IMG/VR virus record: IMGVR_UViG_3300046691_000158
Location: 1-37,911 of that record
Length of the DNA stretch: 37,911 nt
Reading direction: 5' to 3' (one strand)
Source: a virus
Shown: one piece after another, positions 13,873 to 20,463 of the stretch
How the letters are laid out: each line of letters starts with the position of its first letter
How positions within the stretch are numbered: the stretch's first letter is position 1
Program-made: the position numbers and the translations under genes
Notes under the pieces: model-generated
What the model saw: the letters and a program-made list of their open reading frames with translations, nothing else
Told to the model about the DNA's origin: nothing
Database searches by the model: none

Positions 13873-14129
13873 TGGCCAGCATATCCGAAGTAGGACGACA
13901 TTCTCAGCAGATTAATCTCAGGGCTCCTGAAGATATTCATCAGCGCCTCAAGGAGGCTGCTGTCAGAAATGGGCGCTCCGTAAACGCTGAAATACTCCAT
14001 CGTATTGAGGCTTCATTTGGCCCCTCGTCAGAGCTTTCGCCCATAGTTGCCAAGGCAATCGAAAGCCACATCGAAAACGAAATTGCCGCTCGCCTCAAAG
14101 CGATTGCGGCTCGGATTGGAGGTGCGTGA
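13872..14129 (+). CDS. Second Arc-like ribbon-helix-helix protein
   Basis: An 85-residue regulator with the Arc pattern: strand QQINLRAPEDIHQRL, then helix EAAVRNGRSVNAEILHRIEAS, very similar in layout to the 13018-13230 protein (RSVTAEINHRLEST). A longer C-terminal helical part (AIESHIENEIAARLKAIAARI) may change oligomerisation. ATG 13872 shares its A with the upstream TGA (TGATG). With two Arc-like proteins, an AlpA-type protein, CI, Cro and the tandem-HTH protein, the phage encodes an unusually rich regulatory set in 3 kb. Targets unknown. Confidence 0.75.
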   Translation: MASISEVGRHSQQINLRAPEDIHQRLKEAAVRNGRSVNAEILHRIEASFGPSSELSPIVAKAIESHIENEIAARLKAIAARIGGA

Positions 14130-14524
14130 TGGCATTCCATACCACATTTGACTTCGAAGAGCTGAAGCTTCCCGGTCTCGGTGAAGGCGTCCTGATCTAC
14201 GGACGGGCCAAGCTTGAGGACAACGGCGACGGCGACTTCGCCATTACCTCAATCGTCCTCGACGGTCGCCGCACGCTTCCAGCGCCAAGCGTCACTGGCT
14301 CGAACACCTTCGACCAGATGCTCTGCCGGATGATCATGGACGTGCTCTACGACGACAAGACGGTTGACGGCCGCCACTGCGCTCAGGAATGGGCAGATGC
14401 CGTCACGCAGTCTCGGGAGCGCGACCCAGACGACGCCCGCGACCAGCGGATAAATGATGCTGCGTTCTTCGGCCATTCGTCGGCTGCTCGTCTTGAGCGT
14501 CATTTCTCGACGGCTGCGGAGTAA
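14129..14524 (+). CDS. Protein of unknown function
   Basis: A 131-residue acidic protein (MAFHTTFDFEELKLPGLGEGV...). The first half has a beta-rich look (GVLIYGRAKLEDNGDGDFAITSIVLDGRR). The second is helical and Asp-rich (MIMDVLYDDKT, DAVTQSRERDPDDARDQRINDAAFFG). No known motif or membrane segment. ATG 14129 overlaps the upstream TGA as TGATG. It belongs to the string of small early genes, most of which in related phages are of unknown function and non-essential. Confidence 0.6.
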   Translation: MAFHTTFDFEELKLPGLGEGVLIYGRAKLEDNGDGDFAITSIVLDGRRTLPAPSVTGSNTFDQMLCRMIMDVLYDDKTVDGRHCAQEWADAVTQSRERDPDDARDQRINDAAFFGHSSAARLERHFSTAAE

Positions 14525-14529
14525 GGGTG

Positions 14530-14847
14530 ATGAGCAAACACACGCCGGGACCTTGGGAGCTGGTATCTCTCTCGGGATATGGGTCCCCTTTCTCAATTCG
14601 CATGCCTTACCTGAGTGAAAGTAAGGACGTTCCACCAACGCACTATGGCGTCCAGTCAGTTCGCAGGCGGGAAGACGCTCGCCTGATTGTCGCCGCTCCA
14701 GAGCTGCTGGAAGCGCTGCAGGAATGCGAAGAGTATTTCGACAACCGCGCCGACGCTGACCACGATGAAACCGGCTTCGTTCCTAACGAGGAAATGAAGC
14801 TTCTGACCACCGTGCGCGCCGCTCTGGCCAAGGCAGGTGCAGCATGA
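14530..14847 (+). CDS. Phage protein with HTPGPW motif
   Basis: A 105-residue protein of a type widespread in phages and prophages: it opens KHTPGPWELV and later has REDARLIVAAPELLEALQECEEYF, the usual ARLIAAAPELLEAL signature. Function is unknown in all families I know with this motif. ATG 14530 follows a short AAGGGTG stretch, with an in-frame GTG one codon earlier. It is coupled by ATGA to the following membrane-protein gene. Confidence 0.7.
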   Translation: MSKHTPGPWELVSLSGYGSPFSIRMPYLSESKDVPPTHYGVQSVRRREDARLIVAAPELLEALQECEEYFDNRADADHDETGFVPNEEMKLLTTVRAALAKAGAA

Positions 14848-15059
14848 CCCGCTGTGACTTCAAGGCTCATGGCGAGTGCGCTTGCGCCCCCGGCTCCTGC
14901 CGAGTGCAACCAGCTCCGGTCGAAATCATCCACCAGCCCTCCAAGCGGTTCACGCTCGAGGTGATCGCCTTCTGGGTGGTCATGGCTCTGATCGCTGGCG
15001 GCGTGTGGCAGGCCGTCCAGAGCCAAGAGCATCAATACCAGCTTAACCGGAGGGTCTGA
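14844..15059 (+). CDS. Small Cys-rich single-pass membrane protein
   Basis: A 71-residue protein with four Cys near its start (C4, C12, C14, C19, in MTRCDFKAHGECACAPGSC), a short Pro-rich linker, one membrane helix (EVIAFWVVMALIAGGVWQAV, about 39-58) and a polar C-terminus. The Cys cluster could bind a metal. ATG 14844 overlaps the upstream stop by ATGA. Small early membrane proteins often alter host envelope or block superinfection, but no specific role can be read here. Confidence 0.6.
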   Translation: MTRCDFKAHGECACAPGSCRVQPAPVEIIHQPSKRFTLEVIAFWVVMALIAGGVWQAVQSQEHQYQLNRRV

Positions 15060-15060
15060 G

Positions 15061-15276
15061 ATGTTGTCCGCCGATAATTACCGAGCATACGCCGACACGG
15101 CTTTCGAGAGTGCGCAGCAGTACCGGGACAATGCCGAGAATGAGCCAGAGCCGAGACGGTCAAGGCTGCTGAAGTGGGCAGATATCCGCGAGGACGATGC
15201 AGAATTTTATCTGTCCAGAGCCTCGCTCATCGAGGAATACGAAGACCGCCATGCGCGGCAGGAGGCAGCGGAATGA
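15061..15276 (+). CDS. Small acidic protein of unknown function
   Basis: A 71-residue charged helical protein (MLSADNYRAYADTAFESAQQYRDNAE...; later LIEEYEDRHARQEAAE). No recognised motif. It starts one base after the previous gene's stop and overlaps the next gene, a recombination protein candidate, by ATGA. It could be a small partner of that protein, but only the position suggests it. Confidence 0.6.
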   Translation: MLSADNYRAYADTAFESAQQYRDNAENEPEPRRSRLLKWADIREDDAEFYLSRASLIEEYEDRHARQEAAE

Positions 15277-16004
15277 CCGACGCAATGAGAAAGACAGAGC
15301 TTTGGGATCGTCTTGGTAAGACCGACCCAGAGCACACGAAGAGCTTCACGCGCGGCGGCGGGTTCAGAGGGACCGCCATCAAGCCGATGTGGTCTTTCCG
15401 GCGCATGACCGAAGAGTTTGGGGCTTGCGGAACAGGCTGGGGAATTGATCAGCCGTCGTTCCAGGTCGTTCCTGCTGGGGAAGAGATCCTCGTCTACTGC
15501 ACAGCCGTAGTTTGGCACGGAGAGACTCGCCAGCGCGTTTTTGGTGTCGGTGGCGATAAGGTACTCGCCAAGAACAAAAACGGCCTACAGAGCGACGACG
15601 AGGCTTTCAAGAAGGCATTCACCGACGCGGTTACGAACGCCCTCAAGCTGATTGGCGTTGGCGCTGACGTTCACATGGGCCGCTTCGATGACAGCAAGTA
15701 TGTCTCGGAGATGCGCAAGGAATTTGCCGACCATAGCGAAGCGCAGACACCAGTTCTTGCACCATCCCCAGCGAAATCGTCTGCGGCTCTGAAGCGTGCC
15801 AATTCATGGGAATCCCTTCAGAGCGAATTGTCTCAGGACATGATCGATGTCAGGTCGCTGCCAGCTCTGGAGCAACTGAAAATCTCATACCGCAAGCGGG
15901 CTGTATCCGAAAGCTGGACGCGAACCTGGCTCGACGCTCTGGCCGATGAGTTTGCCTACTACGAAGAGCAACTGAAGCCAAACGTACTGATGGCAGGGGA
16001 GTAA
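15273..16004 (+). CDS. Candidate single-strand DNA-annealing recombinase
   Basis: A 243-residue protein with a conserved N-terminal two-thirds: LWDRLGKTDPEHTKSF, GGGFRGTAIKPMW, TEEFGACGTGWGI, then DDEAFKKAFTDAVTNALKLIGVGADVHMGRFDDSKY. The last block, a helix followed by a Gly-rich turn and an acidic loop, is reminiscent of Rad52/Sak-type phage annealing proteins, and the gene sits directly before a protein with an SSB-type acidic tail, a common pairing. The C-terminal third is helical and probably variable. It would anneal complementary strands during phage recombination. ATG 15273 overlaps the upstream stop by ATGA. Family membership is inferred by eye and not certain; it could be an unrelated conserved protein. 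Confidence 0.5.
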   Translation: MTDAMRKTELWDRLGKTDPEHTKSFTRGGGFRGTAIKPMWSFRRMTEEFGACGTGWGIDQPSFQVVPAGEEILVYCTAVVWHGETRQRVFGVGGDKVLAKNKNGLQSDDEAFKKAFTDAVTNALKLIGVGADVHMGRFDDSKYVSEMRKEFADHSEAQTPVLAPSPAKSSAALKRANSWESLQSELSQDMIDVRSLPALEQLKISYRKRAVSESWTRTWLDALADEFAYYEEQLKPNVLMAGE

Positions 16005-16009
16005 GTAAG

Positions 16010-16273
16010 ATGGCCTACGAAATTCGCGAGAATACTGGCACCATTTTTCGCAACGACAAACGGGACAAGGAAACGCAGCCAAACGCTCGCGGCACTGCCC
16101 TGATCGATGGTGTCAATTACGAAATTTCCTCCTGGACCAAAGAGGGGAAGAACGGGAAGTTCCAGTCTCTTTCCTTCAAACGCAAGGACGACAGACCGGC
16201 TCAGGATGCCCGCCCAGCGAAGGACGACCGCAATTCGTATGGTGATAGCCATACCGATGAGATTCCGTTTTAG
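16010..16273 (+). CDS. Small protein with SSB-like DEIPF tail
   Basis: An 87-residue protein. The core has a beta-rich pattern (GTIFRNDKRDKE, GTALIDGVNYEISSWTKEG, GKFQSLSFKRKD) that could form a small OB-like barrel. A disordered, charged linker (RPAQDARPAKDDRN) follows and the protein ends HTDEIPF, closely matching the acidic C-terminal tip (DDDIPF) by which bacterial SSB recruits partners. It probably binds single-stranded DNA or mimics the SSB tail to recruit host repair or replication proteins. It follows the annealing-protein candidate by 5 bases. Confidence 0.6.
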   Translation: MAYEIRENTGTIFRNDKRDKETQPNARGTALIDGVNYEISSWTKEGKNGKFQSLSFKRKDDRPAQDARPAKDDRNSYGDSHTDEIPF

Positions 16274-16284
16274 GAGGCGATGAG

Positions 16285-16704
16285 ATGAGCAAGAAATCCT
16301 CAGAATCTCCATCGATTTACGTTGTCAGATACGGGTCGAACCTCGTTGGCGAGATGGCCGCCGACCGTGAGCGCATAGCCGAAATCAAGGAAGGTGAGCG
16401 CGTCCGCGTTGACGTGCGCACCGGGAGAGTGCCGAAAAGGCTGCGGTTCTACTTCGCGTTCATTCGTGAGGTGAGGTTGGCCACCGGCTGCGCGCCGACC
16501 GACAAGGCGTTTCACTCTCTGATCAAGCTGCACACCGGGTTTACCGAAGACGTGATCTTCGGCGGGTACGTCGTCAAGGTTCCGGCCTCTGTCGCTTTCG
16601 AAGCGATGGACGAGCAAACGTTCGGCGCCTTCCTGCAAGAGGCGTTGGCCTTCATCGCGCGGGAGTACGGAATCGTTCCGGAAGATGTGGAGAAAGCAGC
16701 ATGA
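16285..16704 (+). CDS. DUF1367-like phage protein
   Basis: A 139-residue protein. It has a short N-terminal beta part (YVVRYGSNLVGEM), a basic stretch (RVRVDVRTGRVPKRLRFYFAFIREVR), then HSLIKLHTGFTEDVIFGGYVVKVPASVAFEAMDEQTFGAFLQEAL. This order and the RFYFAFIREV segment resemble the DUF1367 family found beside recombination genes of lambdoid phages. The precise activity is unknown. It lies after the SSB-like gene and is coupled by ATGA to the next, so it probably belongs to the recombination and replication group. Confidence 0.6.
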   Translation: MSKKSSESPSIYVVRYGSNLVGEMAADRERIAEIKEGERVRVDVRTGRVPKRLRFYFAFIREVRLATGCAPTDKAFHSLIKLHTGFTEDVIFGGYVVKVPASVAFEAMDEQTFGAFLQEALAFIAREYGIVPEDVEKAA

Positions 16705-16928
16705 GCGATACCCTTGCTTTGAAAGTCGTAGGGCTCCCACGATCTGAATGGTTCCGCGCTCACCAAGCAGCGAACAGCTTCATAGAGCAATTTCCTGATC
16801 GCATCGGCATGCGGCATGGGTGCGTCTACTCGCCGGCCTTCGGTGACTATCGCCCGATCTACGTCTACCGCACGAAGACATCCATCGTCGTGCGCGCCAG
16901 CTTCGAACTCACTGAGGTGTCCGCATGA
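16701..16928 (+). CDS. Small protein of unknown function
   Basis: A 75-residue soluble protein (MSDTLALKVVGLPRSEWFRAHQ... ending RASFELTEVSA). It appears to have an alpha helix followed by a beta-rich end (DYRPIYVYRTKTSIVVRASFEL). No family recognised. The ATGA overlaps at both ends place it firmly in the early operon. Confidence 0.6.
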   Translation: MSDTLALKVVGLPRSEWFRAHQAANSFIEQFPDRIGMRHGCVYSPAFGDYRPIYVYRTKTSIVVRASFELTEVSA

Positions 16929-17218
16929 ACGGAAGTATTATGAGGGTCGCCATCGGCGAAATCGAGCAGTGCCAGGCAGCGCTTGAATGGCTCGAAACCT
17001 ACGGGAGAAACCTGACTGGACGTAGCGACGACGATAACGCCTTCGTCACGATCCACCTCAATTTTGCCGGCTCCTGCACTGGAGCAAAGGAAGCGACGAA
17101 GCTCATGGAAGCTTACGGTCGGTCCCTGTTCCCCGAGATTGTGGAAGCCACCATCCGAGGCTGCAAAAACACGGTCGAAATACGGCGCGAACAGTTGTTG
17201 AAGGAGATCGGAGCATGA
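16925..17218 (+). CDS. Protein of unknown function
   Basis: A 97-residue protein, soluble and helical at both ends (EIEQCQAALEWLETYGRNL; EIRREQLLKEIGA), with a short beta-like middle (NAFVTIHLNFAGSC). I recognise no motif. It is linked by ATGA overlaps to its neighbours in the early operon. Confidence 0.6.
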   Translation: MNGSIMRVAIGEIEQCQAALEWLETYGRNLTGRSDDDNAFVTIHLNFAGSCTGAKEATKLMEAYGRSLFPEIVEATIRGCKNTVEIRREQLLKEIGA

Positions 17219-17418
17219 CCCGCCTCGACAGACTCATCCGCCGCGCAGTCGCATCATGGCAATCCTGGCAGACACGTAGAAGGCTGTACCGAGCCCTTCC
17301 GGAACTCCGCTATCTCGACCAAGCCGAGAGGGAGGCAAGGAACCGCCACGGACGCGTGAACGAGATTCGCCGTGCCAAATCCGCGTACATGCTTCAGGCC
17401 CTGAGAGGTGAGGCATGA
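17215..17418 (+). CDS. Small basic protein of unknown function
   Basis: A 67-residue, strongly basic helical protein (MTRLDRLIRRAVASWQSWQTRRRLYRAL; REARNRHGRVNEIRRAKSAY). It is probably nucleic-acid binding by charge. It directly precedes, and overlaps by ATGA, the small HNH nuclease gene, so it may help that enzyme or a transcript; this is inference from position only. Confidence 0.6.
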   Translation: MTRLDRLIRRAVASWQSWQTRRRLYRALPELRYLDQAEREARNRHGRVNEIRRAKSAYMLQALRGEA

Positions 17419-17771
17419 AGCGCGATGAGTTCACCAAGAAGGTCCGCGCCGAAGCTTTCGCCCGTTGTGGTGGGCGCTGCGAAAAGTGCGCCGCCAAGCT
17501 CAAGGCCGGCGAAGGAGAGTACGACCACGAAATTCCGTACTTCCTCACCCAAGATTCCACGCTCTCGAACTGCCAGGTCCTGTGCGTTCCTTGCCATCGC
17601 GGCGTCGGAGCCAAGACGGCTGACGATCAGCGCATGATCGCGAAGGTGAAGCGCATAAAGGCCAAGTTCGAAGGCACGTTTCACAAGGCATCCGGTTTCC
17701 AGAGCAGATTTAAGCGGAAGGTCAACGGCGACGTGATCGACACCAGAACCGGCGAGGTTGTAGGCCAATGA
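17415..17771 (+). CDS. HNH endonuclease
   Basis: A 118-residue HNH nuclease with the full signature: a zinc knuckle with C22 and C25 (GGRCEKC), the catalytic D37-H38 pair in EYDHEIP, N52 in SNCQVLC, and C57, C60, H61 closing the metal site (CVPCHRG). The C-terminal tail is basic (KVKRIKAKF; SRFKRKVNG). Such small HNH proteins nick or cut DNA; some help phage terminases, but this one is far from the terminase and sits in the early operon, so recombination, replication or host DNA damage are equally possible. ATGA overlaps at both ends. Confidence 0.9.
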   Translation: MKRDEFTKKVRAEAFARCGGRCEKCAAKLKAGEGEYDHEIPYFLTQDSTLSNCQVLCVPCHRGVGAKTADDQRMIAKVKRIKAKFEGTFHKASGFQSRFKRKVNGDVIDTRTGEVVGQ

Positions 17772-18076
17772 TAGACATCATCAAGGATTTAGACCGTGCT
17801 GACTACGTCATGTTCCACGACGGCTTTCACAGTGACGACCTGGCACGGAGGGCGGCAGCGGAAATCATCGGCTTGCGCGACAGGCTGAAGAAGGCAGAGA
17901 CGCCGCCACAGGTAGACGCGGACGCCCTGATCCGCGAACTGGTGGCGGCGCTGGGAGAAATTGAGGCCGCACCCGCTTGGGGCGCACCAGATCGGTGGGA
18001 GCCTACTCCGTTCGAAGTGCGCCAGCTTGCCCGCGATATCCTCGCCAAGGCCAAGGCAGAAGGATTTGAACCATGA
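17768..18076 (+). CDS. Protein of unknown function
   Basis: A 102-residue acidic helical protein (DIIKDLDRADYVMFHDGFHSDD...), with a Pro-containing linker in the middle (KAETPPQVDADALI) and a helical end (VRQLARDILAKAKAEGFE). No motif recognised. ATGA overlaps with the HNH gene upstream and the next gene downstream. Confidence 0.6.
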   Translation: MIDIIKDLDRADYVMFHDGFHSDDLARRAAAEIIGLRDRLKKAETPPQVDADALIRELVAALGEIEAAPAWGAPDRWEPTPFEVRQLARDILAKAKAEGFEP

Positions 18077-18573
18077 GCGGGAATGAATTGAACGTGTCGG
18101 TGAAGGCGCTGGAGTGGGAATACCACGAACGGCCTATGCTTACCTATGTCGCGTCGGACGAGCGCGGGATGATGTATCACGTCAATCAAGCCTTTGGATC
18201 GGACAGCTACTATTTCGCCACTGTCAGGTTTGATGGTGCACTACTGTACGACGGCGATGATCTTCCGTCAGCGCAAGCCGCCGCCCAGTCCGACTACGAG
18301 CAGCGCATCCTCTCCGCTCTCTCCCCTCAACCTGTGACCAAGCCCGCGATGGGTGGAGGGTGGATGCCGATAGAGACGGCCCCGAGAGATGGGACAGACA
18401 TTCTCGTATGCGACAGCAAGGTATGTGGAGGCCACATAAATGTCGTGTCCTATACCGAGGAAGACTATCCGAACGTCTGGGAAACCCAGGAATTCTTGGC
18501 TTACCACAAGGACGCATTCACGCACTGGCATCCGCTCCCTGCCGCTCCCACTACCGGAGGGGAAGAGCTATGA
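18073..18573 (+). CDS. DUF551-like protein
   Basis: A 166-residue protein with two parts. The C-terminal half matches the DUF551 pattern common in phages: GGWMPIETAPRDGTDILVC, then a beta-rich stretch and a closing THWHPLPAAP. The N-terminal half (NVSVKALEWEYH..., RGMMYHVNQAFGSDSYYFATVRFDG) is like the short extension seen before such domains in rhizobial phages. Biological role unknown. It is coupled by ATGA at both ends. Confidence 0.7.
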   Translation: MSGNELNVSVKALEWEYHERPMLTYVASDERGMMYHVNQAFGSDSYYFATVRFDGALLYDGDDLPSAQAAAQSDYEQRILSALSPQPVTKPAMGGGWMPIETAPRDGTDILVCDSKVCGGHINVVSYTEEDYPNVWETQEFLAYHKDAFTHWHPLPAAPTTGGEEL

Positions 18574-18905
18574 CGGAACCCCGAGACATCTACGAGGCGG
18601 CAGACAACGCTCGCAATGCTTGGCTCACCCAAGATGAAAACGACCAGATTGGCGCTCTTAACTGCGCTGTTGATGCTGCCGTCGCCTTTCTCAGAGAAGA
18701 GAACGACAGGCTGAAGGGGGAGAGAGACGAGGCCCGCTCCGCCGCGCTTGAGGAAGCTGCGAAGCTCATCGAGGAGGGCTACCCACGCCCCGGAATAACC
18801 AATGCCCACGGTCGTTGCCCTCATGGGCTATTTGGCTGGGAAGACTGCGAGTCTTGCGCCGTGGCTGCCGTACGAGCGCTCAAGGCTGCTGGAGAAGAGC
18901 CATGA
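18570..18905 (+). CDS. Protein of unknown function with helical coil
   Basis: A 111-residue protein with a coiled-coil-like middle (FLREENDRLKGERDEARSA) and a C-terminal Cys-containing part (HGRCPHGLFGWEDCESCAVAAVRAL) whose Cys/His spacing could bind a metal. ATG 18570 overlaps the upstream stop by ATGA; the longer frame upstream of it is antisense-like. Not recognised. Confidence 0.6.
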   Translation: MTEPRDIYEAADNARNAWLTQDENDQIGALNCAVDAAVAFLREENDRLKGERDEARSAALEEAAKLIEEGYPRPGITNAHGRCPHGLFGWEDCESCAVAAVRALKAAGEEP

Positions 18906-18979
18906 TCGCGCCGAAGCTGATGTATACGATGTTCGCCCTGCAGATCGTCGTCCTGCTAATTTATCTGGTGCTGCTATGA
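18902..18979 (+). CDS. 25-residue membrane microprotein
   Basis: A tiny frame, MIAPKLMYTMFALQIVVLLI followed by YLVLL, that is almost entirely one membrane helix. It begins with an ATGA overlap on the previous stop and ends with an ATGA overlap on the next start, exactly bridging two genes that would otherwise be 70 bases apart. The double coupling and the uninterrupted hydrophobic composition argue that it is translated. It may insert in the inner membrane; function unknown. Confidence 0.6.
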   Translation: MIAPKLMYTMFALQIVVLLIYLVLL

Positions 18980-19350
18980 CAATCCTCGATGACGACGAGC
19001 CGATTTCTCTTGCCGAAGCCTGCAACCTGTTCTTTCGTGGGCGGCTGACGAAATCCTCTCTACGAACGGAGGCCCGCAAGGGTAATCTGGAGATCATTCA
19101 GATCGCCAACAAGGATTTCGTCACCAAGAACGGGATCAAGAGGATGATCGAAAAATGCCGCAAAAACGCAGACCAGCCAGATTATGGCTCAGACCGGACA
19201 CCCGAACATGGGTCATCAAGGACGGAACCCAGCGCATCAGCACAGAATGCGCTGAGAGTGAGGTTGCAGCAGCGCAAGCAGCCCTCGCCAAGCACATCGC
19301 AGAGCAATACCAGCCACAACGCGGCGGTAGTTCTGCTAAAGTCTCGATAG
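18976..19350 (+). CDS. Excisionase-like DNA-binding protein
   Basis: A 124-residue protein. The N-terminal 60 residues form a winged-helix excisionase-like unit: ISLAEACNLFFRGRLTKSSLRTEARKGNLEIIQIANKDFVTKNGIKRM. The C-terminal half (polar, Ser/Gln/Arg-rich) looks disordered and coincides with a 196-base overlap with the integrase gene in another frame, so it may be tolerated rather than structured. Placed just before integrase, it is the best candidate for the recombination directionality factor that drives excision. ATG 18976 overlaps the microprotein stop by ATGA. Confidence 0.65.
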   Translation: MTILDDDEPISLAEACNLFFRGRLTKSSLRTEARKGNLEIIQIANKDFVTKNGIKRMIEKCRKNADQPDYGSDRTPEHGSSRTEPSASAQNALRVRLQQRKQPSPSTSQSNTSHNAAVVLLKSR

Positions 19351-20213
19351 GCGACGTTCTTCTGGTCTACCTGGAGGAGAAATGCCCGAAGACGGCGAGG
19401 CCAAAAGAGACCGAATCCATGATCGGCAGGCTGAACGAGTTCTTTGGCGATATGGTAGTGGCTGACATCAGGGGGAAATTGTGCCGGGAGTACGCCGACG
19501 ATCGTGGCAACGAGGGTGGCGCTCGTCGTGACCTTGAGGTGTTGCGGGCTGCCGTGAACTACTATCACGGCGAACACACTCTCGACATGGTGCCGAAGAT
19601 CACCCTTCCCGAAAAGGGAAGCCCTCGGCAGCGCTGGCTTACGAGGCAGGAAGTTGCACGGCTACTCAGAGCCGCTAGGAATGAGAAGCAGTGCGGTCAT
19701 CTCGTTCGGCTGATCATGATCGGCCTATACACCGGAACGCGCCTGACGGCTGTCCTGAACCTGCAATGGATGCCGAACGTCAACGGCGGTCATATCGATC
19801 TTGACAAGGGCGTCATCTATCGCAAGGCCGAAGGTGAGCGGGTGGCGCACAACAAGCGCAAGACACCGGTCAAGGTTCCGCCTCGCCTGCTCCGCTTCCT
19901 GCGCTACTGGAACGTGGCAGATACGCATGTTGATGGCGAGGGAAGAGAAACCCGTCTTCGATATGTAGTGACCTATGCCGGGGAGAAGATCACGAAGCCG
20001 CACAAGGCATTCAGGACCGTTCGCGCCGCAGCAAAATTCAACGACGACGTGACCCCGCACGTGCTTCGGCACACGCGGGCGACATGGCTTGCACACGCCG
20101 GAATCGACGCTCACGAGGCCGCGTCGTCTCTCGGCCTGACGGTCGAAGAGTTCGAGCGGACCTACTCACATTCGAGCCCAGATTTTCAGCAAGCTGCGGC
20201 GAATGCGTTCTAA
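19155..20213 (+). CDS. int: Tyrosine integrase
   Basis: A 352-residue site-specific recombinase. The N-terminal arm-binding part and a SAM-like core-binding domain (about 64-145) are followed by the catalytic domain: R196 in YTGTR, a Lys candidate around 236-240, H302-x-x-R305 in HVLRHTR, and the nucleophile Y337 in FERTYSHSSPD. The usual LGH histidine near 328 is replaced by Leu (SLGLT), as also happens in some integrases whose tails read YxHxxPD. It inserts the phage at a tRNA-Pro gene; the attP core lies about 90 bases downstream. ATG 19155 lies inside the excisionase-like gene, overlapping it by 196 bases. Confidence 0.95.
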   Translation: MPQKRRPARLWLRPDTRTWVIKDGTQRISTECAESEVAAAQAALAKHIAEQYQPQRGGSSAKVSIGDVLLVYLEEKCPKTARPKETESMIGRLNEFFGDMVVADIRGKLCREYADDRGNEGGARRDLEVLRAAVNYYHGEHTLDMVPKITLPEKGSPRQRWLTRQEVARLLRAARNEKQCGHLVRLIMIGLYTGTRLTAVLNLQWMPNVNGGHIDLDKGVIYRKAEGERVAHNKRKTPVKVPPRLLRFLRYWNVADTHVDGEGRETRLRYVVTYAGEKITKPHKAFRTVRAAAKFNDDVTPHVLRHTRATWLAHAGIDAHEAASSLGLTVEEFERTYSHSSPDFQQAAANAF

Positions 20214-20219
20214 TCGGTC

Positions 20220-20232
20220 CGCAAACGGTCCG
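20220..20232. repeat. Arm-type repeat, left of attP core
   Basis: CGCAAACGGTCCG occurs here, 7 bases after the integrase stop, and again at 20440-20452 on the other side of the attP core. A shorter related unit, CGGTCCG, precedes it (20215-20221). These are likely arm-type binding sites for the integrase N-terminal domain. Confidence 0.65.
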
Positions 20233-20305
20233 TTAGGGTTTTATGGGGTTTGATTAGCTTTCGGGAATGTGCTAAATTACTGCAATAAATACAGTAGCTT
20301 AGATC

Positions 20306-20352
20306 TGGTCGGAGTGGAGTGATTCGAACACTCGACCCCCACGTCCCGAACG
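20306..20352 (-). other. attP: attP core: 3' half of tRNA-Pro(CGG)
   Basis: On the minus strand these 47 bases read as the 3' half of a tRNA: end of the anticodon stem, anticodon loop TTCGGGA (CGG anticodon; 20350-20344), stem CGTGG (20343-20339), variable loop, T arm GAGTG-TTCGAAT-CACTC (20333-20317), acceptor strand CACTCCG (20316-20310), discriminator A and CCA (20309-20306). Upstream of 20352 the match to a tRNA stops, so this is not a whole tRNA. Integration would rebuild the host gene on the integrase side. Confidence 0.9.
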
Positions 20353-20439
20353 GAGTAGGCTTCGCGAAAACCCATCATCTCTGGGGCAGGCGGATACGAT
20401 TTGTTCTCGCCTGTTCCCTTTTAGTCCAATGAAACGGTA

Positions 20440-20452
20440 CGCAAACGGTCCG
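20440..20452. repeat. Arm-type repeat, right of attP core
   Basis: A second copy of CGCAAACGGTCCG, preceded by the related AAACGGTACG (20432-20441), about 88 bases beyond the core. It also abuts the ribosome binding site of the 20464 gene, so integrase binding might affect that gene. Confidence 0.65.
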
Positions 20453-20463
20453 CTGGAGGTGGA

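Noticed and set aside
20306-20352. Intact tRNA gene
   Set aside because: The 5' half (acceptor 5' strand, D arm and most of the anticodon stem) is absent, so this is an attP core, not a functional tRNA.
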